Positions 42,771 through 51,307 of a stretch of 64,000 bases of DNA are shown one piece after another. The notes below the pieces were generated by a model. It saw nothing but the letters and a program-made list of their open reading frames with translations, was not told the origin of the DNA and did not search any database. Origin of the DNA: JAVBQG01 sp031549185 (GTDB lineage: Bacteria; Synergistota; Synergistia; Synergistales; Synergistaceae). Made by a program: the position numbers and the translations under genes. Numbering within the stretch: position 1 is the first letter of the stretch; every line of letters begins with the position of its first letter. The stretch is taken from assembly GCA_031549185.1 (NCBI GenBank), contig JAVBQG010000018.1:3469-67468 (forward strand). Reading direction: 5' to 3'.

Positions 42771-43178
42771 CTATTCGTCGTCTTCTTCTTCGTAGCAGCA
42801 GTGATAGTAGCGGGTCGCCATCGTGCAGATCTTGCCGAGCACGAAGCCCGCCCCCAGTGCCACGGCCACGGCCGCGAACGGATTGACGGCGATCTTCTCC
42901 TCGGCTCTCGCGACGGCGGCGCGAGTCGGCTCCGAAATGCGCCGCCCCGCACTTTCGACGAGCGGGCGAAGCGTCTCGGTTACCTTCTCGAAACCCTCCT
43001 CGATCATGCACTTGATCTTGCCGAGGTCGATGCCGTGGGGGCCGTGCCCGAAGTGTGCACCGCCTTCGAGCTCCTTCTCCGCCTTTTCGGTCAGGGCCTC
43101 CTTCAAGGCGGCGATTTCGAGCTTCATCTCCTCCATGCGCTCTACGATCGCTTCCATTGCGAAATCTTTTTCCTCCAT
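42771..43178 (-). CDS. DUF883/YqjD-like tail-anchored protein
   Basis: A 135-residue protein: an N-terminal coiled coil (VERMEEMKLEIAALKEALTEKAEKE), a long amphipathic helix, and a C-terminal hydrophobic stretch (NPFAAVAVALGAGFVLGKI) that ends in a Cys- and acid-rich tail (YYHCCYEEEDDE). The order helix, NPF-like turn, glycine-rich membrane segment is typical of ElaB/YqjD (DUF883). In E. coli YqjD anchors ribosomes at the inner membrane in stationary phase. GGAGGTG lies 8 bases upstream of the ATG. First gene of a three-gene operon. Confidence 0.72.
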   Translation of the reverse strand: MEEKDFAMEAIVERMEEMKLEIAALKEALTEKAEKELEGGAHFGHGPHGIDLGKIKCMIEEGFEKVTETLRPLVESAGRRISEPTRAAVARAEEKIAVNPFAAVAVALGAGFVLGKICTMATRYYHCCYEEEDDE

Positions 43179-43260
43179 CGCTCACACCTCCATTTGAGTT
43201 TGTTATTTAAGGAAAGCCGATTTATTCTCAGAAGCCTGCATGCTCACACGAACAAATCGC

Positions 43261-43746
43261 TCAGGCGAGTTCGACCTCCATGAAGTCGGTTTCGCCGGCC
43301 GTCAATTTGCCCTCCGCGATCTTCAGAGACCTGAACTTTTCGGTGTTGGTGATCAACATGGGCGTCACGGTCGGGTTGCCCGCCGCGGCGATTTTCTCTT
43401 TGTCGAAGCGGATCAGCGGGGTGCCGGTTTTGACCGCATCCCCCTGCGCCACGAGTTTTTCGAAACCCTCGCCCTTCATGCCCACGGTCTCGATGCCGAC
43501 ATGGATCAGCACTTCCAGCCCCTCGCGCGTTTCGAGCGCGATCGCGTGTCCGGTGGGGAACAGTACCGCCACCGTCCCATCGCAGGGCGCGAGAATCGTG
43601 TCGCTCGTCGGCTCGATTGCCCCGCCCTCGCCGACCATCTTGCCGGCAAAGGCAGGGTCAGGTACCTCTTCCAGCGGAACTGTGGTTCCGGAAACGGGGG
43701 CCCTCAGTTTGACCGTCGCATCTTTTTTCTTGCCAAAACCGAGCAT
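43261..43746 (-). CDS. PTS sugar transporter EIIA, glucose/N-acetylglucosamine family (Crr type)
   Basis: A 161-residue EIIA domain. The phosphorylated histidine is in LEVLIHVGIETVGMKG (about residue 88), and the second active-site histidine in FPTGHAIALE (about residue 73). KLRAPVSGTTVPLEEVPDPAFA opens the domain. It accepts phosphate from HPr and passes it to the IIB domain of the PTS protein encoded two genes upstream, which itself lacks a IIA domain. The ATG at 43746 is spaced from GGAGA. Together with nagA and the EIICB gene this forms one operon. Confidence 0.92.
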   Translation of the reverse strand: MLGFGKKKDATVKLRAPVSGTTVPLEEVPDPAFAGKMVGEGGAIEPTSDTILAPCDGTVAVLFPTGHAIALETREGLEVLIHVGIETVGMKGEGFEKLVAQGDAVKTGTPLIRFDKEKIAAAGNPTVTPMLITNTEKFRSLKIAEGKLTAGETDFMEVELA

Positions 43747-43778
43747 GCGCATTCTCCTCTCACACTGTCGATATTATA

Positions 43779-44948
43779 TTAGAAAACAATTTTTCCAAAC
43801 CGTAAAAGATGCCTGATGTTGAAGTTTTCGTCGAAACAAACCAAATCGGCCTCCGCGCCTTTTTCGAGCGAGCCCTTTCGATCGGCGACCCGGAGGAGTT
43901 TCGCCGGATTGACCGTCGCCATCCCGACGATCTCCCACAGAGGACGCCCCGTCGCCTCCCGCATGTTGCGCAGCGCGGCGTTCATCTCGAGCACGCTCCC
44001 CGCCAGCACGCCCGACGAGGTCAGGCGCGCGGCGCCCTCCGTTACCGTCACATCGAGCCCGCCGAGGTCGTACTGCCCGTCGGGAAGGCCGGTCGCTCGC
44101 ATCGAGTCGGTCACGAGGACGATCCGGTCGACGCCCTTCACCTTGCAGATCGGCTCGAAGAGGATCGTGTCCACATGTATGCCGTCTGCGATCAGCTCGA
44201 CGAAGAGCGACGACGCGAAGGCGGCGCCGACCATGCCAGGTTCGCGGTGGTGCAGCCCGCTCATGGCGTTGAAGAGATGCGTGAAGGAGGCTGCGCCGTT
44301 TCGAATTGCCCCCAGCGCGCACTCGCAGCTTGCGCCAGAGTGCCCCAGGCTCGGGATGACGCCACACTTCGCGAGGGTCCTCGTGAAGGTGCCGCTCTCG
44401 TCCTTCGCCGGGTCGTAGGTCACGATCTTCAATACATCTTTGTGGCGCGATACCCACGTCTCGTCCGGCGGAACGATGAAACGCTCGTCGTGCGCGCCCT
44501 TGTGCGCTGCGTCGATGAACGGCCCTTCAAGATGCACGCCGAGGATTTCGGCCTCGTTCGCGGTTTTTTCGTGTCCGCGTACTATGTCGAGGACGCAGTC
44601 GATCTCCGAGAGCGGTGCGGTCAGGGTGGTCGGCAGCCAGCCGGTGACGCCGGTCCGCAGCATAAAAGCACCGATCTTCGACAGGTCGGCGTCCGTGCCG
44701 TCCATGACATCCGAGCCCGCCGCTCCGTGTGCGTGGATGTTGATGAAACCGGGCGATACGTACGCGCCCTCGGCATCGAGCGTACAAACGCTGCTCCCGC
44801 GTTTTGCGACCGTCTCCTCGATGTCCTGCTCGGGGATCAGATCGACGATGCGTTCGCCGCACAGGAGCGCATGTCCCTCCAACAGGCACCCGGAGACGCC
44901 GGGCACGATCAGTTTGCCGCCGCGTATCAGCGTCATGTTCTCTGCCAT
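43779..44948 (-). CDS. nagA: N-acetylglucosamine-6-phosphate deacetylase
   Basis: NagA removes acetate from GlcNAc-6-P. The 389-residue amidohydrolase has YVSPGFINIHAHG (metal site, about residues 63-75), LGVHLEGPFID with the metal-binding glutamate, IPSLGHSGAS, FTHLFNAMSGLHHREPG and VTDSMRATG with the catalytic aspartate. It lies 15 bases after the EIICB gene and 32 bases before the EIIA gene. No glucosamine-6-phosphate deaminase (nagB) is in the window, so the next step must be encoded elsewhere. Confidence 0.96.
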   Translation of the reverse strand: MAENMTLIRGGKLIVPGVSGCLLEGHALLCGERIVDLIPEQDIEETVAKRGSSVCTLDAEGAYVSPGFINIHAHGAAGSDVMDGTDADLSKIGAFMLRTGVTGWLPTTLTAPLSEIDCVLDIVRGHEKTANEAEILGVHLEGPFIDAAHKGAHDERFIVPPDETWVSRHKDVLKIVTYDPAKDESGTFTRTLAKCGVIPSLGHSGASCECALGAIRNGAASFTHLFNAMSGLHHREPGMVGAAFASSLFVELIADGIHVDTILFEPICKVKGVDRIVLVTDSMRATGLPDGQYDLGGLDVTVTEGAARLTSSGVLAGSVLEMNAALRNMREATGRPLWEIVGMATVNPAKLLRVADRKGSLEKGAEADLVCFDENFNIRHLLRFGKIVF

Positions 44949-44963
44949 GACTCGAATCTCCCC

Positions 44964-46367
44964 TTACTGATCCGCGATGCGTTTCATCTCGGTCGCGATC
45001 AGTTCGGCCTTCGTGCCGACCACGACCTGTATATCCCTGCCGGAGCGAATGACGCCCGCCGCTCCCGCCCGCGTGAGGGAGGACTCGTCGACCTTTTTCT
45101 CGTCCTTGACCGAGAGGCGGAGGCGCGTGATGCAGGAGTCGAGTTTGTCGATGTTATCGAGGCCGCCGAGTCCTTCGAGGTAGGAGGTGGCGAGCGCCGT
45201 GATGTCGTTCGAAGTCGCCGCGACTGCGCCGCCGGGCGCTTCGACCGCGCCGGCGTCGAGCATACGGCCGGGGGTCGGCAGATCTTTCGTCTTGATGACT
45301 AAGAGGAAGACGAAGTAGTAGATCGCCGCGAACCCTACGCCGAGCGGGATGATCATCCAGCCGTTGGTCGAGAGGCCGTAGTTCAGTACATAGTCGATCG
45401 CGCCGCCCGAGAAGCCGAAGCCGTGGTGGATGTTCAGCATCTGGCAGAGCGCCAGCGAGGTCGCCATCATCAGGGCGTGGAAGACGTAGAGCATCGGAGC
45501 GACGAACATGAACGAGAACTCGACCGGCTCCGTGATGCCCGTGAGGAAGGACGTGAATGCCATGGAGAAGAGGATGCCGCCCGCGATCTTGCGGTTCTCC
45601 TTCGGCGCCGCCGTGTACATCGCGAGGCAGGCCGCCGGGAGCGCAAACATCATGATCGGGAAGAAACCGGCCATGAAGAAGCCGGCCGTCGGGTCGCCCG
45701 CGAAGAAGCGGTTGAGGTCGCCCGTCACGGCGACGCCGTTCGCGCCGGTGTACGAACCGAAGACGAACCAGACGAGGTTGTTCAGGATATGATGCAGCCC
45801 GAACGGTATGAGCAGCCTGTTGAGGATGCCGAAGACGAAGACGCCCGCCATGCCCGCCGAGATGATCCAATTGCCCGCCGCCTGTATGACGTTCTGAATG
45901 GGCGGCCAGGCGAACCCGAAGACGAAGGCGAGCGCGATACTGGCGAAGGACGAGACGATGGGGACGAAGCGCTTGCCCCCGAAGAAGCCGAGAAAGTCGG
46001 GGAGTTTGATGTTGTAGAACTTGTTGTAGAGGAGCCCCGCCACGACGCCCGTAATCATGCCGGCGAGGACGCCCATGTTGACGCTCGGGTTGATCGTGAC
46101 GACCGCTTTGGTGAGGGTGTAGTACGCGACGGCTCCGGCGAGCCCCGCCGCCCCGGCGCCGTCGAACGAGAGCCCGATGGCCACGCCGATCGCGAAGAGC
46201 AGCGGTAGATTGTCGAAGATCGCCCCACCGGCCTGGCTGATGAAGGGAATGTTGAATACGTCGGGCTGCCCCAGCCGCAACAGGATGGCCGCGGCGGGAA
46301 GAACCGCGATCGGAAGCATCAGCGCTTTGCCGAGTTTCTGGACCTTGCCGAAGAGATTGCTGCTCAT
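44964..46367 (-). CDS. nagE: PTS N-acetylglucosamine transporter EIICB
   Basis: A 467-residue fusion of the IIC membrane domain and the IIB domain. IIC starts GKVQKLGKALMLPIAVLPAAAI, has about ten hydrophobic segments, and carries the substrate motif TGITEPVEFSFMF (about residue 285). IIB holds the phosphorylated cysteine in KLDSCITRLRLSVKD (about residue 410). A IIA domain is absent; the separate EIIA gene downstream supplies it. Context with nagA and the lack of a glucose gene make N-acetylglucosamine the likely substrate, though a glucose or maltose relative is not excluded by sequence alone. Confidence 0.92.
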   Translation of the reverse strand: MSSNLFGKVQKLGKALMLPIAVLPAAAILLRLGQPDVFNIPFISQAGGAIFDNLPLLFAIGVAIGLSFDGAGAAGLAGAVAYYTLTKAVVTINPSVNMGVLAGMITGVVAGLLYNKFYNIKLPDFLGFFGGKRFVPIVSSFASIALAFVFGFAWPPIQNVIQAAGNWIISAGMAGVFVFGILNRLLIPFGLHHILNNLVWFVFGSYTGANGVAVTGDLNRFFAGDPTAGFFMAGFFPIMMFALPAACLAMYTAAPKENRKIAGGILFSMAFTSFLTGITEPVEFSFMFVAPMLYVFHALMMATSLALCQMLNIHHGFGFSGGAIDYVLNYGLSTNGWMIIPLGVGFAAIYYFVFLLVIKTKDLPTPGRMLDAGAVEAPGGAVAATSNDITALATSYLEGLGGLDNIDKLDSCITRLRLSVKDEKKVDESSLTRAGAAGVIRSGRDIQVVVGTKAELIATEMKRIADQ

Positions 46368-46399
46368 GACCCTACCTCCAGTGATAGTATTTGTCCCCT

Positions 46400-46435
46400 G
46401 AGGCAGTTATACTACATTGGCGCATTTTGTGCCTC
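46400..46435 (-). promoter_or_regulatory. Inverted repeat upstream of the nag operon
   Basis: GAGGCA (46400-46405) and TGCCTC (46430-46435) flank a TAGTATAAC stretch (minus strand) that could be the -10 of nagE. No convincing -35 is seen. It may be an operator or a hairpin; evidence is slight. Confidence 0.3.
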
Positions 46436-46526
46436 GTAGAAATGCCTGTGTAGGGGTCCGGGGAGTATAATGGTTTTTGAAAGCGCGGAGGCGTGCGTAA
46501 AAATTTTCGAGAAAGAAGCTGTTGTC

Positions 46527-47456
46527 GTGATCGATTTTCGCTCTCTGATCGCTCCTTCCGTCATCACATATCGCCGCGCCTGTGTCGAAATTCTGCTCTG
46601 CGTTTTTTTCTGGGGCGCCTCCTTCGCCTCCATGCGGATCGCCGTCCACGAGCTCACGCCACTTCTTGCCGTCTGGCTTCGCGTCGCGCTCGGGCTCCCG
46701 GTACTGGCCGCCGCCGTGGTTTGTCGCCGCGAGCTGCGCATGCTTCGGCGCGATGAGGTGTTGCCGCTTCTCTTTCTCGGCTTCATGGGGGTCGTCTTCC
46801 ACCAGAACATCCAGTTCTTCGGCATGCGCACGGCGGGCGTGGCGAACGCCAACTGGCTGATCGCGGGCACGCCGTCCGTCGTCGCGCTGCTCGGCTGGCT
46901 CTTCCTCGGAGAGAAGCTCTCGCGCAGTGCCATCGCCGGACTGATCACCTCCGGCCTGGGCGTGCTGCTTGTCGTAGGTCTGGGCACGAAGGGGCTCGGT
47001 ATGTTCCGTATGGGCATGCTCGGCGACCTGCTGATCGCGATCTCCGCGGTCAATTGGGCGGTCTTTCAGATTCTCTCCCGCCGAACGGTGCGGGACAATC
47101 CGCCGACCTTCACCGCGTTCTGGATCAACGTCATCGCCGTGATCATACAGACGGCGCTGCTCGTCGCCTTTCCCCCCGACCTGGGCCAACTGGCGGCCGT
47201 CTCCGCCCGCGGCTGGTGCGCGGTGTTTTTTCTCGGTTGCATCTGTTCAGGACTCTGTTACATCTTTTGGTATGATGGACTCTCCGTGATGAGCGCGGCG
47301 AAGGTGACGGCCTTCCAGTTTCTGCAGCCGCTCTTAGGCGCCGCCGCCGCGTACTTTCTGGCGGGCGAACGCTTTACTCCCTTTATTTTTATCGGCGGTT
47401 CGCTCATAATGATCGGCGTATGGTTGGTAAACCGACGCAAGCTGAAGGGGGCATAA
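46527..47456 (+). CDS. EamA/DMT superfamily transporter
   Basis: A ten-helix drug/metabolite transporter made of two EamA repeats, 309 aa from the GTG at 46527. Each repeat has the pattern seen here in LLCVFFWGASFASMRIAV and GDLLIAISAVNWAVFQILSR. The second repeat ends AAKVTAFQFLQPLLGAAAAYFLAGE, a family hallmark. Substrate unknown, often amino acids or metabolites. An ATG at 46470 in the same frame overlaps a TATAAT (46466-46471), which would place it at the promoter rather than in the mRNA, so I prefer the later start. Its TAA overlaps the ATGATG at the start of the exonuclease gene. Confidence 0.85.
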   Translation: MIDFRSLIAPSVITYRRACVEILLCVFFWGASFASMRIAVHELTPLLAVWLRVALGLPVLAAAVVCRRELRMLRRDEVLPLLFLGFMGVVFHQNIQFFGMRTAGVANANWLIAGTPSVVALLGWLFLGEKLSRSAIAGLITSGLGVLLVVGLGTKGLGMFRMGMLGDLLIAISAVNWAVFQILSRRTVRDNPPTFTAFWINVIAVIIQTALLVAFPPDLGQLAAVSARGWCAVFFLGCICSGLCYIFWYDGLSVMSAAKVTAFQFLQPLLGAAAAYFLAGERFTPFIFIGGSLIMIGVWLVNRRKLKGA

Positions 47457-47458
47457 TG

Positions 47459-48250
47459 ATGGGCGAGAAGAGGATCGCGACGTTCAACGTCAATTCTTTG
47501 AAGAGCAGGCTGCCGGTCGTGGAACACTTTTTGCGAGGTGCCGACGCGCCCGACGTCGTCTGTTTCCAGGAAACGAAGTGTCAGGACGCGGATTTCCCGG
47601 CGGCTTTTTTCGCGGAGTTGGGCTACGAGGTGGCCTTTCGCGGCATGAAGTCGTACAACGGTGTGGCGATCGCCTCGCGCGTCGCGCCGGACGAAGTGAT
47701 CTTCGGATTCGGAGATGGGGAGGACCGGGAGCAGGACTTCGCGCGGCTCGCCGTCGCGCGTTTCGGCGCTCTGAACGTCGTGGGCAGCTACGTGCCGCAG
47801 GGCAAGGAGATGAACCTGCCGGACTTCGCCTACAAGCTTCGCTTCTTCGAGCGCATTCGCGCGTTGTTCGAAAAAAAATATACCTCGTCCGACCAGCTCC
47901 TCTGGACGGGCGACTTGAACGTCGTGCCGACGGACATCGACGTCACGCACCCGGAGAACAAGCGCGACCACGTCTGCGTCTGCCAGGAGGTTCGCGACGC
48001 GCTTGCGGGGGTCGTGTCGTGGGGACTGGTCGACGTTTTCCGCAAACATCGCCCCGAGCCAGGGGAGTTCTCGTTCTGGGATTATAGAGTCAAGGGGGCG
48101 CTCGAACGGAACATCGGCTGGCGCATCGACCACCTCTTCGCCTCGAAACCCCTCGCCGAGCGCAGCCGGGACGCGTACGTCGTGCGCGAGCTGCGCGGGA
48201 TGGAGCGCCCCTCCGATCACACGGCCGTCGTCGGCGTATTCGATGCCTGA
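47459..48250 (+). CDS. xth: Exodeoxyribonuclease III (AP endonuclease)
   Basis: A 263-residue ExoIII/APE1 family DNA repair enzyme. IATFNVNSLKSRL opens the chain, the metal-binding glutamate is in VCFQETKCQD (about residue 36), the active-site region LLWTGDLNVVPTDID (about residue 150) holds Asp and Asn, and the C-terminal RPSDHTAVVG holds the catalytic Asp-His pair. The ATG at 47459 is seven bases from AAGGGGG; the ATG at 47456 is closer to it. It is coupled to the transporter upstream and overlaps the kinase downstream by 8 bases. Confidence 0.95.
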   Translation: MGEKRIATFNVNSLKSRLPVVEHFLRGADAPDVVCFQETKCQDADFPAAFFAELGYEVAFRGMKSYNGVAIASRVAPDEVIFGFGDGEDREQDFARLAVARFGALNVVGSYVPQGKEMNLPDFAYKLRFFERIRALFEKKYTSSDQLLWTGDLNVVPTDIDVTHPENKRDHVCVCQEVRDALAGVVSWGLVDVFRKHRPEPGEFSFWDYRVKGALERNIGWRIDHLFASKPLAERSRDAYVVRELRGMERPSDHTAVVGVFDA

Positions 48251-49127
48251 CGTCGTAGCAAAAGCGTTTCTGCCTGCTACGGCCGGAGAGTGGGTACAGG
48301 GCTGGATCGATGGGCGGGAGGCGCTGGTGAGTCTTGTGGTCGACTGGAAGGGATCGGTCGAACTGTGCCGGGGCGAAGCGGATGTCACCGGACGCCTGGA
48401 CGAGAAAGCGCGCGAAGCGTTTGCCCTTGCCCGGAAAATTTGTGGGGAGGACGTCTTTCGCGGCCTCTTCCCCGTAGTCCGCAACCCCCTTCCCAGGGCG
48501 AGGGGCTTTGCGACCTCGACGATGGACATTGCGGGTGTGCTGGCTGTCTGCTTTGCCTCTGCGGGTGTCGGTCAGGCGCCCGAGGAGCTTTTTTCGCACT
48601 GTGCGTCGATCGAGCCGAGCGACGGGATCATGTTCGAAGGCCTCGCGCTCGTGGATCACATCGGCGGAGAGCTGATCGAGCGCCTTCCCTCGCCGCCGCC
48701 GCTGGATCTTTTGGTCGTCATCCCGGACGACACGCTTGACACGGCCGAGTACAGGAAAAACGAACGCCGCATGGAGCGGGTGAAGGGCCTTGCGAGGGAT
48801 CACGAGCGCGCTTATGCCATGCTGAGAGAGGGGTTGAGCAAGCAGGACTCGTCGGCGATCGCGGAAGCGGCCACGCTCTCCGCGACGTTGCAACAGCAGG
48901 TATTGCCGCGCGCGGAGTGGAATCTGCTGCGGGAGGCGAGCGCCGCTTTCGGGGCGCTGGGAATTGCCGCCGCGCACTCAGGCACTGCTTCCGCACTGAT
49001 TTTCGAGGGGCAGGACAAGGAGAGATTGTCGATGGCGAGGCGTTGGCTCGGCGTGAGAATGCGCGACGTGGGCAACGGAATTGTGACGGCGCGAGTTTGC
49101 GGGGGAGGAATCTCTCTTTTCATGTAA
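48243..49127 (+). CDS. GHMP kinase, PduX-like (putative L-threonine kinase)
   Basis: A 294-residue GHMP-superfamily kinase. The N-terminus FLPATAGEWVQGWIDGREALVS resembles the CPASCGELIQGW start of PduX, which makes L-threonine-phosphate for the cobalamin side chain. The ATP-binding motif is in ARGFATSTMDIAGVLAVC (about residues 85-102), and LPSPPPLDLLVVIPD precedes the C-terminal domain with SGTASALIFEG. No other cobalamin gene is nearby, so the substrate is uncertain; other GHMP kinases share the fold. The ATG lies inside the end of xth. Confidence 0.75.
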   Translation: MPDVVAKAFLPATAGEWVQGWIDGREALVSLVVDWKGSVELCRGEADVTGRLDEKAREAFALARKICGEDVFRGLFPVVRNPLPRARGFATSTMDIAGVLAVCFASAGVGQAPEELFSHCASIEPSDGIMFEGLALVDHIGGELIERLPSPPPLDLLVVIPDDTLDTAEYRKNERRMERVKGLARDHERAYAMLREGLSKQDSSAIAEAATLSATLQQQVLPRAEWNLLREASAAFGALGIAAAHSGTASALIFEGQDKERLSMARRWLGVRMRDVGNGIVTARVCGGGISLFM

Positions 49128-49170
49128 ACTTTAATCGGTAGATAATTTTGATTGATCGATGGAGTCTTTT

Positions 49171-49200
49171 TTTTTGCCAAAAATACTGCTATAGTATAAA
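49171..49200 (+). promoter_or_regulatory. Possible promoter of the zinc-ribbon gene cluster
   Basis: TTTTTG (49171-49176), 18 bases, TATAAA (49195-49200), or TTGCCA (49174) with a 15-base spacer. AT-rich in an otherwise GC-rich stretch, 32 bases before the start codon. Confidence 0.45.
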
Positions 49201-49231
49201 CCGTACTTAATTGGCGAGAGGGTGTGCAGCA

Positions 49232-50404
49232 ATGAAGAGATGCGTTCGTTGCAACGCTACGATAGGGTGGGATAGAGAGTTCTGCCCGATCTGCGGTGGC
49301 GAGCTTGTCGCCGCAGGCGGCGAAAAAATAAAAGCCGCACCGGAGGCGCCTCGACCGATCGAAACGGGACGGGCGGAGCCAGTCTCGCAGGAAATTCCCA
49401 CGGCGCCTGAACCGGTTCGAATGACGCCACCACCTCCTCTTCTGGCGGAAGCGGTTGCAGTGCCCGTTGCCGTTCCGCAGGAAGAGCCGGAGGCCCCGGT
49501 CGTTCCACAGGCTCCGCCGATGCCGCAAATGGCCCCTGTGCCGCAGACGCCTGTCTCTGTGCCGGAGCCTGTTGTGCCGCCTGTGCCGGAACCCGTTTTG
49601 CCCCAACAGCAGATACCGGAGCCCGTGGCTCCTGTCCGCCCGCCGATGCCGCAGATGATACCCGTGCCGCAGGCGCCCGTCGCCGCGCAGGAACCGGTCG
49701 TTCCTCCGATGCCGCCCATGCCGGAACCTCTCGCCGTTCAACCGCAGGCGGCAATGCCGCCCACCCCGGAACCTGCTGCGGTGCAACCGCAGATGGCGCC
49801 GCCGGAACCGCCGATGCCCGTGCCTCCGCCCGTTCCGCAGGCCTTTGTGATGCCGCAGGCCCCTGCCGTGGAGCAAGTGTCCGCCGTTGTGCCGGGACCG
49901 GTCGTTCCTCCGATGCCGCCCATGCCGGAACCCGTTGTGGCACAGCCGCAGATGGCGCCGTTGGAACCGCCGATGCCCGTGCCTCCACCCGTCCCGCAGG
50001 CAGTCGTAATGCCCCAGGGACAACAGGAAATACAGCAGCCGGTGGTTTTCTCGCCTCCGCCTCTGCCCCCTGTCCCTCCCGCGCATCCGGTCCAGACCGA
50101 GGCAGCGGGTGCGTTTGTCATTCCGCAGCCTCAGGAGGTTTCTCCCGCGGAGAGCAGCGACCAGGGCGTGTTTGTAAAGCCGGAGGCCTTCTCCTTCCAG
50201 CCGCCTGCGGGCGAGTCGGACAGCGGTATGTTCAGCAAGCTCGGAGGAGCGCCGGGAGCCGAACAACCCACCCCGCCGCAGGAGCCTCCCGTGCCGCCGG
50301 CGCCACCCGCTCCTCCCGTGAAGAAGAGCGCTGTCGTCACCAGCGGCGAGTTTCTCAGGATGTTCCCTGACGCTGACCCGGGAGAGTCAGTGCTCGGCAA
50401 ATAG
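49232..50404 (+). CDS. Zinc-ribbon protein with a long proline-rich region
   Basis: A 390-residue protein. It starts with a zinc ribbon (KRCVRCNATIGWDREFCPICGGEL: CxxC at residues 4-7, CxxC near 19-22). About 290 residues rich in Pro, Val, Met, Gln and Glu follow, with repeated units such as PPMPPMPEP and EPPMPVPPPVPQA, the latter seen twice about 55 residues apart. The tail (about residues 300-390) is more ordinary: FVKPEAFSFQPPAGESD and a final SGEFLRMFPDADPGESVL that may be a docking peptide. No signal peptide or membrane segment, so cytoplasmic. GAGAGGG precedes the ATG. Function unknown; it heads a cluster with two membrane proteins, one sharing the ribbon. Confidence 0.75.
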   Translation: MKRCVRCNATIGWDREFCPICGGELVAAGGEKIKAAPEAPRPIETGRAEPVSQEIPTAPEPVRMTPPPPLLAEAVAVPVAVPQEEPEAPVVPQAPPMPQMAPVPQTPVSVPEPVVPPVPEPVLPQQQIPEPVAPVRPPMPQMIPVPQAPVAAQEPVVPPMPPMPEPLAVQPQAAMPPTPEPAAVQPQMAPPEPPMPVPPPVPQAFVMPQAPAVEQVSAVVPGPVVPPMPPMPEPVVAQPQMAPLEPPMPVPPPVPQAVVMPQGQQEIQQPVVFSPPPLPPVPPAHPVQTEAAGAFVIPQPQEVSPAESSDQGVFVKPEAFSFQPPAGESDSGMFSKLGGAPGAEQPTPPQEPPVPPAPPAPPVKKSAVVTSGEFLRMFPDADPGESVLGK

Positions 50405-50449
50405 GCATGCGGTTCGTCGATCGAAAAGAGCGATAGGCGACGGACGGCC

Positions 50450-51307
50450 ATGTTCCCGAAGAGAAGGCGGAATCTCCCCGCTGCGAAATCAGAGGGAGAT
50501 GCGGAAACGCTGAAAATATCGAGACGGTCCTCCGGTGTGAGAAGGGGCGTCCCCCGCAAAGAGGAGAATCGTGCGGAAAAAGAGTTGCCGGGCGCGAGTC
50601 CTTCCGGAGAAGAGAACGCGGGTGTCCTGAGAAGGGCGGACATCCATCGGCACGATAAGTCGTTTCTGGATACTCTCTGTCGTTTCCTGAGAAAAGCAGG
50701 TGGAAACATGCGCCCTGCGGACGAGGCGCATCTTCTCGGCTATATCCCCGTGTCTATTTTTGTGAGCCTGAGCGTTATTACGCTCGGGCTCTATCCATAT
50801 GTCTGGTTTGCGCAGAACGTACGCGCTTTCGTGACCCTCAGCCTGGAGAAGATAGAGGAAAGCCTTCTTCGGCGTTACGTGGTGATGGGCGTTTTCGTGC
50901 ACCTCCTGGCTTTTGCGGCGATCGTTTCTGCCATTTGGGGCTTGTCCACGGATTCTCCACTGCATGTGGAATATGCGTTTCGTTTTGCTTTTTTCTTCGT
51001 CTCCCTGAGCCTTCTCGTCCTTTTGCCGATACGCTCGTTTCTCTACTTCGGCCTCCGGTGGAACTTCAGGCGGGCCGTTGCCGCCTGGGACCACAGCCAC
51101 ATCATGATTCCCCGGACGATGTCCTCCTGGTGGAAGCTCTTCCTCTTCGGCTCCCTCTATATCCAGCATCACGTCAACCGCGTGATCGGCCTCGGCATGC
51201 CCGGCTTTGCGGACGCGGAGGAGCTTCGCGAGCCGCTTCCGTTCCTGGAGTGGCTTGGCGGCTACCTGACCGGCTTCAACGAACCTGTGTCGAAGGGGAG
51301 ACGGTGA
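50450..51307 (+). CDS. DUF4234-like multi-span membrane protein
   Basis: The last 200 residues form a membrane domain with about four hydrophobic segments. SLSVITLGLYPYVWFAQNV near residue 107 resembles DUF4234 (iTlGiY-yW pattern); the end KLFLFGSLYIQHHVNRVIGLG matches the paralogue encoded next. The first 86 residues are basic and charged without clear pattern, and no good ribosome binding site precedes the ATG at 50450. An internal ATG at 50708 follows AGGTGG, so the true protein may be only 199 residues; the 300 bases before it would then be non-coding. The stop overlaps the next start (TGATG). Function unknown. Confidence 0.65.
   Translation: MFPKRRRNLPAAKSEGDAETLKISRRSSGVRRGVPRKEENRAEKELPGASPSGEENAGVLRRADIHRHDKSFLDTLCRFLRKAGGNMRPADEAHLLGYIPVSIFVSLSVITLGLYPYVWFAQNVRAFVTLSLEKIEESLLRRYVVMGVFVHLLAFAAIVSAIWGLSTDSPLHVEYAFRFAFFFVSLSLLVLLPIRSFLYFGLRWNFRRAVAAWDHSHIMIPRTMSSWWKLFLFGSLYIQHHVNRVIGLGMPGFADAEELREPLPFLEWLGGYLTGFNEPVSKGRR

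Noticed and set aside
46470..46526. N-terminal extension of the EamA protein from the ATG at 46470.
   Set aside because: That ATG overlaps a TATAAT box and the added residues lie before the first helix without family similarity. The -35 for that box is weak, so the start remains open.
50450..50707. A separate small gene in the stretch before the DUF4234-like domain.
   Set aside because: The reading frame is continuous with the membrane protein and has no own stop or good ribosome binding site; it is either its N-terminus or non-coding.
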